Positions 20,155 through 34,504 of a DNA stretch of 64,000 bases are shown here, in pieces. The stretch's first letter is position 1, and every line of letters starts with the position of its first letter. The notes under the pieces were generated by a model that was given only the letters and a program-made list of their open reading frames with translations, was not told the DNA's origin and searched no databases. This stretch comes from Burkholderia sp. WAC0059 (GTDB lineage Bacteria; Pseudomonadota; Gammaproteobacteria; Burkholderiales; Burkholderiaceae), in NCBI RefSeq assembly GCF_002870125.1, contig NZ_PNEO01000004.1, positions 124,001 to 188,000 of the forward strand, given 5' to 3'. The position numbers and the translations under genes were made by a program.

Positions 20155-21144
20155 TCAGGTTAGCGCATCGCCCGCCGCGCGCACAGGGGCGTCCCCGCCG
20201 CGCGCGAGCTCCGCGCAGACGGCGTCCCAGACCCCGCGCAGCAGCGCCTTGCGCGGCTCGTCGCCCTGCGCGGCCAGCTTGTCCCGATAGAGGCGAATTT
20301 CCATGTCGAGCGTGAACTGCCCCGCCGGCGCGCCGCGCGTCGCGCGATCGAGCCGGATCAGGCTGCCGTCGGCCAGCTCGTCCTCCACCGCGCTGTGCGG
20401 CAGGAACGCGACGCCGTGCCCGGCGAGCGCCATCGCCTTCAGGCCCTCGGCCATGTCGGTCTCGTAGATCGGATCGAGATGAAGCCGCGCCGGCGCGTTC
20501 GCGACGATCACCTCCGTCATGCGGCCCAGATACGCGTTCGGCGCATAGGCGAGGTACGGCGTCGGCGCCTCGGGCGTGCCGGGCAGCGTGTAGCGCGCGC
20601 GGCCAGCGCGGGCCGGCGCCGAGCAGGGGCTGATCGACTCGACGCCGAGCGTGAGCGTGTCGTAGCGCGCCGGATCGAGCGTGACGGGATGGCTCGGGTG
20701 GTGGTAGCCCATCACGAGATCGCAGCCGCCCTCGACGAGCGAGAGCACGGCGTCGTGCACGTTCAGCGCGCGCAGCCGCGTACGGATCGGGCCGAGCTGC
20801 GCCTCGACGCGCTGAAGCCAGTGCGGAAAATACGTGAGCGAGAGCGTGTGGGGCACGGCGAACTCGATCGCCATGGCCGGCGTCGCGCTGCGGCCGCGCA
20901 GCAGCGTGCGGGCCTCGTGGACCTGCGAGAGCATCGCGAGCGCCTGCTCGTAGAACACCTGTCCCGACGCGGTAAGGCGCGTCGGATAAACCGAACGGTC
21001 GATCAGTTCCGTGCCAAGCCACGCCTCCAGCGCCTGGATACGGCGCGAAAACGCCGGCTGGGTGACGTGCCGCAGCTCGGCGGAACGGCTGAAACTGTGC
21101 GTTTCGGCGAGCGACACGAAGTCTTCGAGCCATTTCAGTTCCAT
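20155..21144 (-). CDS. LysR family transcriptional regulator, HypT-like
   Basis: A 329-residue LysR protein. The N-terminal winged helix is [20 protein letters not shown] followed by [13 protein letters not shown]. The overall sequence follows E. coli HypT (YjiE), the hypochlorite-responsive regulator, including [17 protein letters not shown] and [12 protein letters not shown] segments. HypT is activated by methionine oxidation; equivalence of those methionines was not checked. It is upstream of gdhA on the same strand with a 173-base gap and divergent from purB. A role in controlling gdhA is possible from position only. Confidence 0.85.
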   Translation of the reverse strand: MELKWLEDFVSLAETHSFSRSAELRHVTQPAFSRRIQALEAWLGTELIDRSVYPTRLTASGQVFYEQALAMLSQVHEARTLLRGRSATPAMAIEFAVPHTLSLTYFPHWLQRVEAQLGPIRTRLRALNVHDAVLSLVEGGCDLVMGYHHPSHPVTLDPARYDTLTLGVESISPCSAPARAGRARYTLPGTPEAPTPYLAYAPNAYLGRMTEVIVANAPARLHLDPIYETDMAEGLKAMALAGHGVAFLPHSAVEDELADGSLIRLDRATRGAPAGQFTLDMEIRLYRDKLAAQGDEPRKALLRGVWDAVCAELARGGDAPVRAAGDALT

Positions 21145-21212
21145 CGGATGCGAACCCCCTTCGGTAACAGGACGCTCGCATTCTAGAGCGGCCGAAACCC
21201 GCGCAGTGATAA

Positions 21213-22667
<1,455 letters not shown>

Positions 22668-22699
22668 ATCGCGCAGCCATTTTCCGTCCGTTCCAATTG

Positions 22700-22729
22700 A
22701 AAAAAGCGCTCCCGAAGGAGCGCTTTTTT
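22700..22729. terminator. bidirectional terminator between purB and gntK
   Basis: The perfect stem AAAAAAGCGCTCC / GGAGCGCTTTTTT has a CGAA tetraloop and gives a T run on both strands. Confidence 0.9.
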
Positions 22730-22745
22730 CGTTCGTTCGCGTTCG

Positions 22746-23243
22746 TTATGTGCGGGTCTTCAGCCGCTCCATCACCTCGTCGACGATCCGCTCGGGCGTC
22801 GCCTCGATGCTCACCGCGATCGCCTCGTCCAGCCCCGGCTCCTCGAGCGTGTCGAGCTGGCTGTGCAGCAGCGACGGATCGAAGAAATGCCCGGTGCGCG
22901 CCGAGAGCCGCTCGCGCAGCACCTCGAACGTCCCCTTCAGATAGACGAACAGCACGTCGCGATCGGTCCCGCGCAGGATGTCGCGATACGCGCGCCTGAG
23001 CGACGAGCAGGTGAACACGGCGGTCTCTCCCGCCCGCTCCTTCTCCTCGATCGCCGCGCGAATGGTCCGCAGCCACGGCCAGCGGTCCTCGTCGGTGAGC
23101 GCGATGCCGCGGTGCATCTTCTCGCGGTTGGCGTCGCTGTGGAACGCGTCGCCATCGGTGAAGCTGCAGTGCAGACGCTGCGCCAGCAGTTCGCCCACGC
23201 GCGTCTTGCCCGCGCCGGACACGCCCATTGCAATCAGAATCAT
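22746..23243 (-). CDS. gntK: gluconokinase
   Basis: A 165-residue kinase making 6-phosphogluconate, the entry substrate of the Entner-Doudoroff pathway. The P-loop is GVSGAGKTRVG, and further family motifs are FTDGDAFHSDANREKM and GLALTDEDRWPWL-like sequence. The ATG at 23243 (MILIAMGVSG) is chosen over the frame opening at 23324. It is the last gene of edd-eda-gntK, 85 bases after eda. Confidence 0.94.
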   Translation of the reverse strand: MILIAMGVSGAGKTRVGELLAQRLHCSFTDGDAFHSDANREKMHRGIALTDEDRWPWLRTIRAAIEEKERAGETAVFTCSSLRRAYRDILRGTDRDVLFVYLKGTFEVLRERLSARTGHFFDPSLLHSQLDTLEEPGLDEAIAVSIEATPERIVDEVMERLKTRT

Positions 23244-23328
23244 CCGCTGCTCCTTGCGTCGCTGATAAGGCCGCCCCGGCGACGCACGGGCGCAGCCCGT
23301 CCGGCCGGAAACGGCGGGACGCAACGTG

Positions 23329-23970
23329 TCAGTGCACGGGCCGTGCCAGCTCGCGCGCCGCGTGCGCGAGCCGCGTCACCTCGGCCCAGTTCTGCGCGGC
23401 GAGCGCCGCCTTCGGCGTGAGCCAGGAGCCGCCCACGCAGACCACGTTCGGCAGCGCAAGAAAGTTCGGCGCGGATTCGGCCGTGATGCCGCCCGTCGGG
23501 CAGAACTTGAGCGCCGGGAACGGGCCCTGGAACGCCTGCAGCATCGGCACGCCGCCGGCCTGCTGCGCCGGGAAGAACTTGACGATCTCGTAGCCGAGTT
23601 CGAGCGCGACGATGATGTCGGTCGGCGTCATGACGCCGGGCAGCAGCGGCAGGCCGGCATCCTGGGCGGCCGCGTGGATGTCCTTCGTGAGGCCGGGCGA
23701 GACGCCGAAGCGCGCGCCGGCCTTCTTCGCGAGCGCGCATTGCCCGGGCTTCGTGATCGTGCCCACGCCGACGACGATGTCGGGCGAGAGCTGCGCCGCG
23801 CGTTCGATCGCCGCGAATCCGGCGCCGGTGCGCAGCGTGATTTCGAGCACCTTCACGCCGCCGTCGAGCAGCGCGCGCGAGACGTGTTCGCCCTGCTCGA
23901 CGGATTCGAAAGCGAGCACCGGGATGACCGGGCCGAGGCGGACGATGTCGGCGACCGTGGTTGCTGTCAT
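23329..23970 (-). CDS. eda: 2-keto-3-deoxy-6-phosphogluconate aldolase
   Basis: Eda splits KDPG into pyruvate and glyceraldehyde 3-phosphate. The 213-residue class I aldolase has the Schiff-base lysine in VKFFPAQQAGG, the active-site Glu/Arg region in EITLRTGAGFAAIE, and the phosphate-binding CPTGGITAESA. It follows edd after three bases, so the two are surely co-transcribed. Confidence 0.96.
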   Translation of the reverse strand: MTATTVADIVRLGPVIPVLAFESVEQGEHVSRALLDGGVKVLEITLRTGAGFAAIERAAQLSPDIVVGVGTITKPGQCALAKKAGARFGVSPGLTKDIHAAAQDAGLPLLPGVMTPTDIIVALELGYEIVKFFPAQQAGGVPMLQAFQGPFPALKFCPTGGITAESAPNFLALPNVVCVGGSWLTPKAALAAQNWAEVTRLAHAARELARPVH

Positions 23971-23973
23971 GGT

Positions 23974-25854
23974 TCAGACTCCTTGAAGATGCGTTTCGCG
24001 GCCGGCATGGGAAACGCCGGCCTCGCCGGCGAGCGGCCCGAACACCGACGCGCCGAGCTCCGCCGGCGCGGCCGCCGCGCGGAAGACGCCGAACAGTTCG
24101 CGGCCGAAGCCGACCTCGTTGCCCGGCTGATGCGCGGGCTGCGCGACGGGACGTGCAGCCCACTCGGCCTCGTCCGCTTCGACGTCGAGCACGCCGGCCT
24201 GCGCGTCGATGACGATCATGTCGCCATCGCGCACCTTGCCGATCGGCCCGTGCAGCAGCGCTTCGGGCGACACGTGGATCACCGCGGGCACCTTGCCCGA
24301 GGCGCCCGACATACGGCCGTCGGTCACGAGCGCGACGTGGAACCCCTGGTCCTGCAGCACGCCGAGCAGCGGCGTCAGGCGGTGCAGCTCCGGCATGCCG
24401 TTCGCGCGCGCGCCCTGGAAGCGCACCACGGCCACGAAATCGCGCCTGAGCTCGCCCGCGTCGAAGGCGGCCTGCACCGCCTCCTGCGAATCGAACACGA
24501 TCGCGGGCGCCCTCACCGTGCGCCGCTCGGGCGCGACCGCCGACACCTTGATCACGCCGCGTCCGAGCTTGCCCTGCATGAGGCGCAGGCCGCCATCGGG
24601 CTGGAACGGCTCATCGATGCCGCGCAGCACCGCCGTGTCCAGACTTTGCGCGGCGCCCGCTTCCCAGACGAGCCGACCGTCGATGAGCTTCGGCTCCCGC
24701 GTGTAGTGCGCGAGGCCGTCGCCGGCGACGGTCCTGACATCCTCGTGCAGCAGGCCGCCGTCGAGCAGGCTGCGCACGAGGAACGCGATGCCGCCCGCCG
24801 CGTGGAAATGGTTCACGTCGGCCTTGCCGTTCGGGTAGACGCGCGCGAGCAGTGGCACGACCTGCGAGAGCGTGTCGAAGTCGTCCCAGTCGATCACGAT
24901 GCCGGCCGCGCGCGCGATGGCGACGAGGTGCAGCGTGTGATTGGTCGAGCCGCCCGTCGCGAGCAGCGCAACGATGCCGTTGACGATCGCCTTCTCGTCG
25001 ATCACGCGGCCGATCGGCGTGTACTGGCCGCGCTCGTGGGTGAGCGCGAGCACGCGGCGCGCGGCCTCGGCCGTCAGCGCGTCGCGCAGCGGCGTGTGGG
25101 GATGGACGAACGCGGCGCCGGGCAGATGCAGCCCCATCACCTCCATCAGCATCTGGTTGCTATTGGCCGTGCCGTAGAACGTGCAGGTGCCGTGGCCGTG
25201 GTAGGCCGCCGCCTCGGCCTCGAGCAGCGCATCGCGGCCCAGTTGGCCCGTCGCGAACTGCTGGCGGACCTTCGCCTTCTCGTCGTTGGAGAGGCCGCTC
25301 GTCATCGGGCCGGCCGGCACGAAAATCGTCGGCAGATGCCCGAACTGCAGCGCGCCGATCAGAAGGCCCGGCACGATCTTGTCGCAAATGCCGAGGCACA
25401 GCGCCGCGTCGAACATGTTGTGCGTGAGCGCGACGGCCGTGCTCATCGCGATCACTTCTCGCGAGAAGAGCGACAGCTCCATGCCCGCGTTGCCCTGGGT
25501 GATGCCGTCGCACATGGCCGGCACGCCGCCCGCGAACTGCGCGACGCCGCCGCTCTCGCGCGCGGCGGCCTTGATGAGGTCGGGGAACGTGCGGTACGGC
25601 GCGTGCGCCGAGAGCATCTCGTTGTAGGCCGAGACGATTCCGATGTTGGGCTCGCGGATCGTCTTGATCGCCCGCTTGTCGGGGCCTTCGAGGCCGGCGA
25701 AGCCGTGGGCGAGATTGGCGCACGAGAGCGTCCCGCGCGCGGGGAACTGCCCCTCGGCCGCCGCGATGCGCGCCAGATAGGCCTCGCGCGTCGGCCTGCT
25801 GCGCGCGATCACGCGCGCCGTCACGTTCAGCAGTTGCGAATGCGGGGAAACCAT
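23974..25854 (-). CDS. edd: 6-phosphogluconate dehydratase
   Basis: Edd dehydrates 6-phosphogluconate to KDPG. At 626 residues it belongs to the IlvD/Edd family with a [4Fe-4S] cluster; conserved pieces are [52 protein letters not shown] and [15 protein letters not shown]. The C-terminal 20 or so residues beyond [13 protein letters not shown] look unconserved. It starts the edd-eda-gntK operon, divergent from hexR. Confidence 0.96.
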   Translation of the reverse strand: MVSPHSQLLNVTARVIARSRPTREAYLARIAAAEGQFPARGTLSCANLAHGFAGLEGPDKRAIKTIREPNIGIVSAYNEMLSAHAPYRTFPDLIKAAARESGGVAQFAGGVPAMCDGITQGNAGMELSLFSREVIAMSTAVALTHNMFDAALCLGICDKIVPGLLIGALQFGHLPTIFVPAGPMTSGLSNDEKAKVRQQFATGQLGRDALLEAEAAAYHGHGTCTFYGTANSNQMLMEVMGLHLPGAAFVHPHTPLRDALTAEAARRVLALTHERGQYTPIGRVIDEKAIVNGIVALLATGGSTNHTLHLVAIARAAGIVIDWDDFDTLSQVVPLLARVYPNGKADVNHFHAAGGIAFLVRSLLDGGLLHEDVRTVAGDGLAHYTREPKLIDGRLVWEAGAAQSLDTAVLRGIDEPFQPDGGLRLMQGKLGRGVIKVSAVAPERRTVRAPAIVFDSQEAVQAAFDAGELRRDFVAVVRFQGARANGMPELHRLTPLLGVLQDQGFHVALVTDGRMSGASGKVPAVIHVSPEALLHGPIGKVRDGDMIVIDAQAGVLDVEADEAEWAARPVAQPAHQPGNEVGFGRELFGVFRAAAAPAELGASVFGPLAGEAGVSHAGRETHLQGV

Positions 25855-25932
25855 CGAATCTCCTTCATGTATCCCGACTGCGCAGGCCTCGTGCCGCGCC
25901 CGCCGGACGGTCCTGAACAGGCTCGACGATGT

Positions 25933-25948
25933 TAGTAGAAAAACTACA
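25933..25948 (-). promoter_or_regulatory. putative HexR operator in the edd promoter
   Basis: On the minus strand TGTAGTTTTTCTACTA lies between TTGTGG and TAACAT, a promoter-like pair spaced by 17 bases about 70-100 bases before edd. The half-sites resemble the published proteobacterial HexR motif (TGTA..T..A..TACA). The same 10-base core recurs in the hexR promoter. This placement would repress edd-eda-gntK until KDPG accumulates. Confidence 0.6.
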
Positions 25949-26087
25949 TATCCACAATCCGGGCAAATCCCAGGTTCCGCCCATCGTCCCGCTCACTTCG
26001 CCCGCAACAGCCTAAAATATCGACTCAATGTGTTTTTAGATGCCGGCCGATCCGGCCCATCGCCAGGAACGGCGAAAACAAACGATT

Positions 26088-26103
26088 TGTAGTTTTTGTA
26101 CAA
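26088..26103 (+). promoter_or_regulatory. putative HexR operator in the hexR promoter
   Basis: TGTAGTTTTTGTACAA shares 14 of 16 positions with the edd-side site. It overlaps the -35 hexamer of the likely hexR promoter, which implies autorepression. Confidence 0.6.
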
Positions 26104-26123
26104 TTCTTTCGATCCGCTATAGT
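26096..26123 (+). promoter_or_regulatory. sigma-70 promoter of hexR
   Basis: TTGTAC (26096-26101) and TATAGT (26118-26123) are 16 bases apart, about 35 bases before the hexR ATG. The -35 hexamer lies inside the operator-like site. Confidence 0.55.
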
Positions 26124-26156
26124 CCCCCGATCATTCAGCATAGTGCGAGTTTCCCG

Positions 26157-27002
26157 ATGCTGCTTTCCCAGGTGCAGGCCATGCGCGAGCAGTTGCGCCC
26201 GTCCGAGCGCAAGCTCGCCGACTACGTCGTCGAAGCGCCGCGCGAGGTGCTCGACCTCTCGATGACCGAGGTCGCCCGGCGCGCGGACGTCAGCCAGCCG
26301 ACCATCGCGCGCTTCTGCCACGCGCTCGGCTTTTCCGGGTTCCGCGAGTTCAAGATCCGGCTGGCACAGGCCGTCGCCGGCGACCTGCCGGCCGTCTATC
26401 GCGACGTGCGGCCCGACGAGCCCGTGGCGGGCGTCGCGGCGAAGGTGCTCGAGCGGACCATCGGCGCGCTGCTCCAGGTGCGCAACAACCTCTCGACGGA
26501 CGCGGTGGCCGCCGCCATCGACCTGCTCGCGCGGGCCTCGCGCATCGAGTTCTACGGCGCGGGCGGTTCCGGCATCGCCGCCCAGGACATCCAGCACAAG
26601 TTCTTCCGGCTCGGCATGCCGAGCGTCGCCTATTCGGACCCGCACACGTTCCTGATGTCGGCGGCGCTGCTCGGCCCGGGCGACGTCGTCGTCGCGATCT
26701 CGAACACCGGGCGCACGCTCGACATCGTCGACGCCGCGCGCGCGGCGCTCGCGGGCGGCGCGCGCGTGATCGCCATCACGCACGGCACCTCGCCGCTCGC
26801 CCAGCTCGCGACCGTGGGCCTGCACGCGAACGTCGACGAGGAAACCGACGTGTTCTCTCCGATGACCTCGCGCACCTCGCACCTCGCCATCGGCGACATC
26901 CTGGCCGTGGGCGTCGCGCTGCATCGCGGCCCCGAGCTGGCCGAGAAGCTGGCCGGCGCGAAGGACCTGCTCTCGCACCGGCGCATCGAGCCGCAGGGCT
27001 GA
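26157..27002 (+). CDS. hexR: RpiR-family transcriptional regulator HexR
   Basis: A 281-residue repressor with an N-terminal HTH_6 domain (LSMTEVARRADVSQPTIARF) and a C-terminal SIS sugar-phosphate domain (EFYGAGGSGIAAQD, VAISNTGRTLDIV). HexR proteins sense KDPG and control central glucose catabolism. Its place divergent from edd-eda and the two matching operators support the assignment. The ATG at 26157 gives the usual short N-terminus; the frame from 26040 would run over the promoter. Confidence 0.92.
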   Translation: MLLSQVQAMREQLRPSERKLADYVVEAPREVLDLSMTEVARRADVSQPTIARFCHALGFSGFREFKIRLAQAVAGDLPAVYRDVRPDEPVAGVAAKVLERTIGALLQVRNNLSTDAVAAAIDLLARASRIEFYGAGGSGIAAQDIQHKFFRLGMPSVAYSDPHTFLMSAALLGPGDVVVAISNTGRTLDIVDAARAALAGGARVIAITHGTSPLAQLATVGLHANVDEETDVFSPMTSRTSHLAIGDILAVGVALHRGPELAEKLAGAKDLLSHRRIEPQG

Positions 27003-27181
27003 GGGCGGGGCGAGGAAAAAGGCGTAGCGCCTGTTCTGCGACGTTCTGCAGCGCGCCAACGGTAGAGTCACCCGTCGAGAAATGGTGGAGCACGATGCTT
27101 CGTTGACGAAACTCGACGGAATGAGAAGGCATCGCCGACGTGGCGAACGCCCCGCCATGCACGCCCGGCAACGCGTGAAAT

Positions 27182-27208
27182 AAAAAAGGCGCCCTCACGG
27201 AGGGCGCC
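27182..27208 (-). terminator. terminator after hemJ
   Basis: The stem AGGCGCCCTC / GAGGGCGCCT with an ACG loop is followed on the minus strand by TTTTTT. The rest of the 238-base gap from hexR (27003-27181) shows no gene; GGCGTAGCGCC near 27021 is a weak hairpin without a T run. Confidence 0.8.
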
Positions 27209-27240
27209 TGCGCGACGACGGGCTTTAAGGCCGAAGCCGG

Positions 27241-27657
27241 TCAGAACGGCTTGACGACCACCAGCGCCACGGCGGCCAGCATCCCCAGCACCGGCAGCTC
27301 GTTGAACACCCGATACCACCGGTCGGAATGACGATTCTCGCCGCGCTCGAACGCCGCGAGCAGCCGGCCGCAATAGGCGTGATAGACGATGAGCAGCACC
27401 ACGACGCCGACCTTTGCGTGAATCCAGCCCTGGCCGCGCCCGATGCCGACCACGAGCCAGAGCCAGAGGCCGCAGAGCAGCGCGGGCACGGCGATCAGCG
27501 TCATGAACCGGTAGAGCTTGCGCGCCATGACGAGCAGCCGCTGCACGACGGCGGGCTCGGTCTCCATCGCGAGGTTGACGAAGATGCGCGGCAGGTAGAA
27601 GAGGCCGGCGAACCAGGAAGCGACCAGAACGATATGAAACGTCTTGACCCAGAGCAT
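27241..27657 (-). CDS. hemJ: protoporphyrinogen IX oxidase HemJ (CopD/UPF0093 family)
   Basis: A 138-residue inner-membrane protein with four predicted helices. Family residues include the haem-ligating His in WVKTFHIVLVASWFAGLFYLPR and the conserved Lys in GWIHAKVGVVVLL. HemJ oxidises protoporphyrinogen IX in late haem synthesis. The start at 27657 (MLWVKTFH) is the conserved one. It lies 168 bases after proA; that gap contains nothing recognisable. Confidence 0.88.
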   Translation of the reverse strand: MLWVKTFHIVLVASWFAGLFYLPRIFVNLAMETEPAVVQRLLVMARKLYRFMTLIAVPALLCGLWLWLVVGIGRGQGWIHAKVGVVVLLIVYHAYCGRLLAAFERGENRHSDRWYRVFNELPVLGMLAAVALVVVKPF

Positions 27658-27825
27658 CGGTAATCCCAGGTGGCGGGTTGGGGGGAAAAATCGGGGGAGG
27701 AGAAGCCGGGAGACGGGAGACGGGCGATGCGGGCACGGCATGTACGACCGGCCCGTTGCGCGCCTGCGGCGGACGCCGACGGCGCCGGCGGCGTCGACAG
27801 AGAAGCCGCCGCCGCGCCGCCTCGC

Positions 27826-29097
27826 CTACTGCCGCCCTTCGCCGTGCCCCAGCACGACGTACTTCAGCGAGGTCAGCCCTTCGAGCCCGACCGGGCCGCG
27901 CGCGTGCAGCTTGTCGTTGGAAATGCCGATCTCGGCCCCGAGCCCGAATTCGAAGCCGTCGGCGAAGCGCGTCGAGGCGTTGACCATCACGCTCGCCGAA
28001 TCCACTTCGCGCAAAAACCGCATGGCGCGGTCGTGGTCCTCGGTGACGATCGCGTCGGTATGCGCGGAACCGTAGGTATTGATGTGCTCGATCGCCGCGT
28101 CGAGGCCGTCGACCACCCGGATCGCGAGCACCGGCGCGAGATATTCTGTGCGCCAGTCTTCTTCGGTCGCGTCGACGAGCGGGCCGACGCCGGCCGCCGA
28201 AAGAACCGCGCGCGCGGCCGGATCGACGCGCAGCTCGACGCCCTTCTCGCGATAGCGCCGCCCGAGCGGCGGCAGCGCGGTCGGCGCGATGCCGCGCGCG
28301 ACGAGCAGCGTCTCCATCGTGTTGCAGGTGCCGTAGCGGTGCGTCTTCGCGTTGTCGCAGACGTTGAGCGCCTTCGTCATGTCCGCGCCGTCGTCGACGT
28401 AGACGTGACAGATGCCGTCGAGGTGCTTGATCATCGGCACGCGCGCCTCGGCCATGAGCCGCGCGATCAGGCTCTTGCCGCCGCGCGGCACGATCACGTC
28501 GACGTATTCGGTCATCGTCACGAGCTTGCCGACCGCCGCGCGGTCCGGCGTGCCGACGACCTGCACCGCGTCCTGCGGCAGGCCCGCCGCCGCGAGCCCT
28601 TCGCCGATCAGCCCGGCGAGCGCCGTGTTGCATTCGAGCGCCTCGGAGCCGCCGCGCAGGATCGTCGCGTTGCCCGACTTCAGGCACAGCGCGGCGGCGT
28701 CGATCGTCACGTTCGGCCTCGACTCGTAGATGATGCCGACCACGCCGAGCGGCACGCGCATCTGGCCGACCTGGATGCCACTCGGCCGGTACTTGAGATT
28801 GCCGATCTCGCCGATCGGGTCGGGCAGCGCCGCGACCTGCCTCAAGCCCTCGACCATCGTATCGATCGCCTTGTCGGAAAGCGTCAGGCGGTCGATGAAA
28901 GCCGCGTCGAGCCCCTTCTCCCGCGCACGGGAAAGGTCGCGGGCGTTCGCTTCCCGGAGTCGCGCGGCCTCGCGCCCGATCGACTGCGCGATCGAGTCGA
29001 GCGCGGCGTTCTTCGCCGCCGTCGAGGCCCGCGCCATCGCGCGCGACGCCTCGCGGGCGCGGCGACCGAGATCGGTCATGTACTGGTCGATATCCAT
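27826..29097 (-). CDS. proA: gamma-glutamyl phosphate reductase
   Basis: ProA is the second enzyme of proline synthesis, reducing gamma-glutamyl phosphate to the semialdehyde with NADPH. It has 423 residues and the aldehyde dehydrogenase fold, with the catalytic cysteine in [15 protein letters not shown]; other landmarks are [14 protein letters not shown] and [15 protein letters not shown]. The ATG at 29097 gives the usual N-terminus. TACAAT at 29158-29163 on the minus strand is a likely -10 box, so it may be transcribed separately from holA. Confidence 0.96.
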   Translation of the reverse strand: MDIDQYMTDLGRRAREASRAMARASTAAKNAALDSIAQSIGREAARLREANARDLSRAREKGLDAAFIDRLTLSDKAIDTMVEGLRQVAALPDPIGEIGNLKYRPSGIQVGQMRVPLGVVGIIYESRPNVTIDAAALCLKSGNATILRGGSEALECNTALAGLIGEGLAAAGLPQDAVQVVGTPDRAAVGKLVTMTEYVDVIVPRGGKSLIARLMAEARVPMIKHLDGICHVYVDDGADMTKALNVCDNAKTHRYGTCNTMETLLVARGIAPTALPPLGRRYREKGVELRVDPAARAVLSAAGVGPLVDATEEDWRTEYLAPVLAIRVVDGLDAAIEHINTYGSAHTDAIVTEDHDRAMRFLREVDSASVMVNASTRFADGFEFGLGAEIGISNDKLHARGPVGLEGLTSLKYVVLGHGEGRQ

Positions 29098-29322
29098 AAG
29101 TCTGTCGTGAAGCAGCGCGCCCGATAAGGGCGGCGTCGATCGAAGGAAGATGGCCCGATTGTAAGTCCTCGTGCCCGGCTTTGCCCGCGCCGGGCGGACT
29201 GGGCGGACGCTGGGTAGGCCAGGTGGGCCGCGCTGCATCTCGGCCTGGCTACGCCGCCCGCGGTTGCGGCCGTCGTTGCGGCTGCGGCGTTTGCGGCGGC
29301 GCTCGCCGGCGGACGACGGGCG

Positions 29323-30459
29323 TCAGGATGAGCGGCGCCCCGGCGCGGCGGTCGCGGTTCGAGGCGGCGGCCGGACCGACGCGCGGCCGGCCGGCGGCGG
29401 CGCCTCGCGCGGCGCCGCGACGGCCATCGCCAGTTCGAAGAGCCCGTCCCAGGCGTCGGGCGGCAGGGCATGGCGCCACTCGCCTCGCGCGCCGGCCCAG
29501 AGCCCCTTCACCTGCCGGTCGAGCTTCGCGGCCAGCGCAAGCCCTCGTTCGAGCCCCGCCTCGGTCAGCCGCCCGAGCGCCGGCCCGACCAACCGTTCGC
29601 GCGGCCCCCAGACGCGGTTCTCGCGCAGGAGCGTCGCGAGCGGCTTGCCGGCCGCGACGCCGCGCTTGATGCGCAGCAGCGTGCGGACTTCCTCGACGAG
29701 CGCCCAGAGCACGAGCACCGTCGCCTCGCCCTCGCCGCGCAGACCGTCGAGCATGCGCGCGAGCCGCCCGACGTCGCCCGCGAGCATCGCCTCGTTCAGC
29801 TTGAACACGTCGTAGCGCGCCACGTTGAGCACGGCGTCGTGCACCTGCTCGAAGCTGAGCGCGCCCTCCGGATAGAGCAGGCCGAGCTTCTGGATTTCCT
29901 GATGGGCGGCGAGCAGATTGCCTTCCACGCGCTCCGCGACGAACTGCAACGCGCGCCGCCCGTCTTCGCCGGCCGCGACGCGCTGCCCCTGCTGGGCGAG
30001 CCGCTGGCCGATCCAGTTCGGCAGTTGCGCGCGCTCGACAGGATCGATGCGCAGCGCCGCGCCGGCTTCGGCGAGCGCCGTGAACCAGGCGGACTTCTGC
30101 GTCGCCGCGTCGAGCCTCGGCAGCGTGATCAGCACGAGCACGTCGGGATTGTCCGAGGCGGCGAGCGACTTCAGCGCATCCGCGCCCTCCTTGCCGGGCT
30201 TGCCCGACGGAATCCGCAGCTCGACAAGTTGGCGGTCGCCGAACAGCGACATCGACTGGCTCGCGCCGAGCAGCGAACTCCAGTCGAAACCGCGCTCGAC
30301 GGTAAACGTCGAGCGCTCCGTGAAGCCGGTCGCGCGCGCGGCGGCCCGAATGCGGTCGCAGGCCTCCTGGACGAGCAGATGCTCGTCGCCGTAGACGACG
30401 TAGAGGCCGGACAGGCCCTTCGCGAGATGCGGTTCGAGCGCGTCGAGTCGCAGTTGCAT
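29323..30459 (-). CDS. holA: DNA polymerase III subunit delta
   Basis: HolA is the clamp-loader subunit that opens the sliding clamp. The 378-residue protein starts MQLRLDALEPHLAKGLSGLYVVYGDEHLL and has SMSLFGDRQLVELRIP and the collar-region AHQEIQKLGLLYP. An ATG nine bases upstream (30468) is an alternative start. The last 30 residues are a Pro/Ala/Arg-rich tail (PREAPPPAG onward) outside the conserved fold. The gene lies 42 bases after lptE. Confidence 0.94.
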   Translation of the reverse strand: MQLRLDALEPHLAKGLSGLYVVYGDEHLLVQEACDRIRAAARATGFTERSTFTVERGFDWSSLLGASQSMSLFGDRQLVELRIPSGKPGKEGADALKSLAASDNPDVLVLITLPRLDAATQKSAWFTALAEAGAALRIDPVERAQLPNWIGQRLAQQGQRVAAGEDGRRALQFVAERVEGNLLAAHQEIQKLGLLYPEGALSFEQVHDAVLNVARYDVFKLNEAMLAGDVGRLARMLDGLRGEGEATVLVLWALVEEVRTLLRIKRGVAAGKPLATLLRENRVWGPRERLVGPALGRLTEAGLERGLALAAKLDRQVKGLWAGARGEWRHALPPDAWDGLFELAMAVAAPREAPPPAGRASVRPPPRTATAAPGRRSS

Positions 30460-30501
30460 GACGGCCATCCGTTCAGGAAAGGGACGCGGAAAAGCGCATG
30501 A

Positions 30502-31047
30502 TCAGAGCGGCGGCGGCGGCAGCGGCGCGTGCGGCCCGACGCCCGGCACGGGCTGCGCCGGATGCAGCGACTTGAGCACGGCGAGACGGCGCGTCAACTG
30601 GTCCACCGCGTCGTTCTGCATGTCGGCGAACAGCAGGTCCGATTCCGCGTTCTTGGCCTGCGAATACTGGTCGCTATAGGTCATGGCGCGATCGAGCGCG
30701 ATCGTGCTCTGCGCGATGAGCGGCGTGCCGTCCGCGCCGGTGAGCGAATAGTTCAGCGAGTAGTTGAGCTGATACTCCTCGACCACGCCGAGCGAGCTGA
30801 GCGTGAGCGTGGCCCAGCCGCGCGACTCGCTGACGTGCAGCACCGCGTCGGCGTCGGCCGTGGAATTGACGACCACCGAGTCGCTGCCGGCCTCGACGTA
30901 GCGCGTGAGGCGCGCGGCCACGGGCGCCGCGGCACCGACGATCGCGAGGCGCTTGAACGCGTAGTTCTCCTCGCCGCGTAGCTGGAAGCCGCAGGCGGAT
31001 AGCGTCAGCGTACCGAGCGCCATTATCAGGAACGTTCTGCGAATCAC
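30502..31047 (-). CDS. lptE: LPS-assembly lipoprotein LptE
   Basis: LptE is the outer-membrane lipoprotein plug of LptD, needed for LPS export. It has 181 residues with the lipobox LSAC at Cys19 and the family start CGFQLRGEENYAFKRLAI. The C-terminus ends in a proline-rich stretch (APLPPPPL). It is placed between leuS and holA, the standard context. Confidence 0.94.
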   Translation of the reverse strand: MIRRTFLIMALGTLTLSACGFQLRGEENYAFKRLAIVGAAAPVAARLTRYVEAGSDSVVVNSTADADAVLHVSESRGWATLTLSSLGVVEEYQLNYSLNYSLTGADGTPLIAQSTIALDRAMTYSDQYSQAKNAESDLLFADMQNDAVDQLTRRLAVLKSLHPAQPVPGVGPHAPLPPPPL

Positions 31048-31113
31048 GAGGGCTCCCAGGTTCGCGACAGATTGAAGACGGTTTCGGCGGGCACCCCGGC
31101 GCCCGCCGTTCCC

Positions 31114-34019
<2,906 letters not shown>

Positions 34020-34442
34020 TCAATGCCCCGCGGGCGGCGCGGTCACGAAGCCGATCCGGGCCAGCCCCGCGTCCTGGGCCGCGCCCATCACCTCCGCGAT
34101 GACCTCGTAGCGGGTCGAGCGCGCCGCGCGCAGTTGCAGTTCCGGCGGCGCGGCCTCCTTGCCGGCCTGCGCGAAACGCGCGCGCAGGGTGTCGAGCGAG
34201 ATGGCCTGGCCGTTCCAGTAGAGCTTGCCGGCCGCGTCGATGGACAGCGTGACGGTCTGCGGCGTCTGCGGCGCCGGCGCGGAGGCGACTTTCGGCAGAT
34301 CGAGCCGGATCGCATGCGAAAAAAGCGGCGCGGTGATGATGAAGATGACGAGCAACACCAGCATCACGTCGATGAGCGGCGTCATGTTGATGTCCGCCAT
34401 CGGCGCGGACGACTGCTTGCGTTCGAGTCCGCCGAATGCCAT
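34020..34442 (-). CDS. exbD: biopolymer transport protein ExbD/TolR family
   Basis: A 140-residue inner-membrane protein with a short cytoplasmic start, one transmembrane helix containing the essential Asp (MTPLIDVMLVLLVIFIITAP), and a periplasmic domain. It partners the ExbB-like protein encoded 62 bases upstream to form a proton-driven motor. No tonB or tolA gene is adjacent, so whether it energises TonB or Tol is not decided here. Confidence 0.9.
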   Translation of the reverse strand: MAFGGLERKQSSAPMADINMTPLIDVMLVLLVIFIITAPLFSHAIRLDLPKVASAPAPQTPQTVTLSIDAAGKLYWNGQAISLDTLRARFAQAGKEAAPPELQLRAARSTRYEVIAEVMGAAQDAGLARIGFVTAPPAGH

Positions 34443-34504
34443 CGAATGCTCCTTCCCGATGAATGCCCGCGCGGCGCGCGGCCGCCCTCGGCCTGCCAAA
34501 CCCC

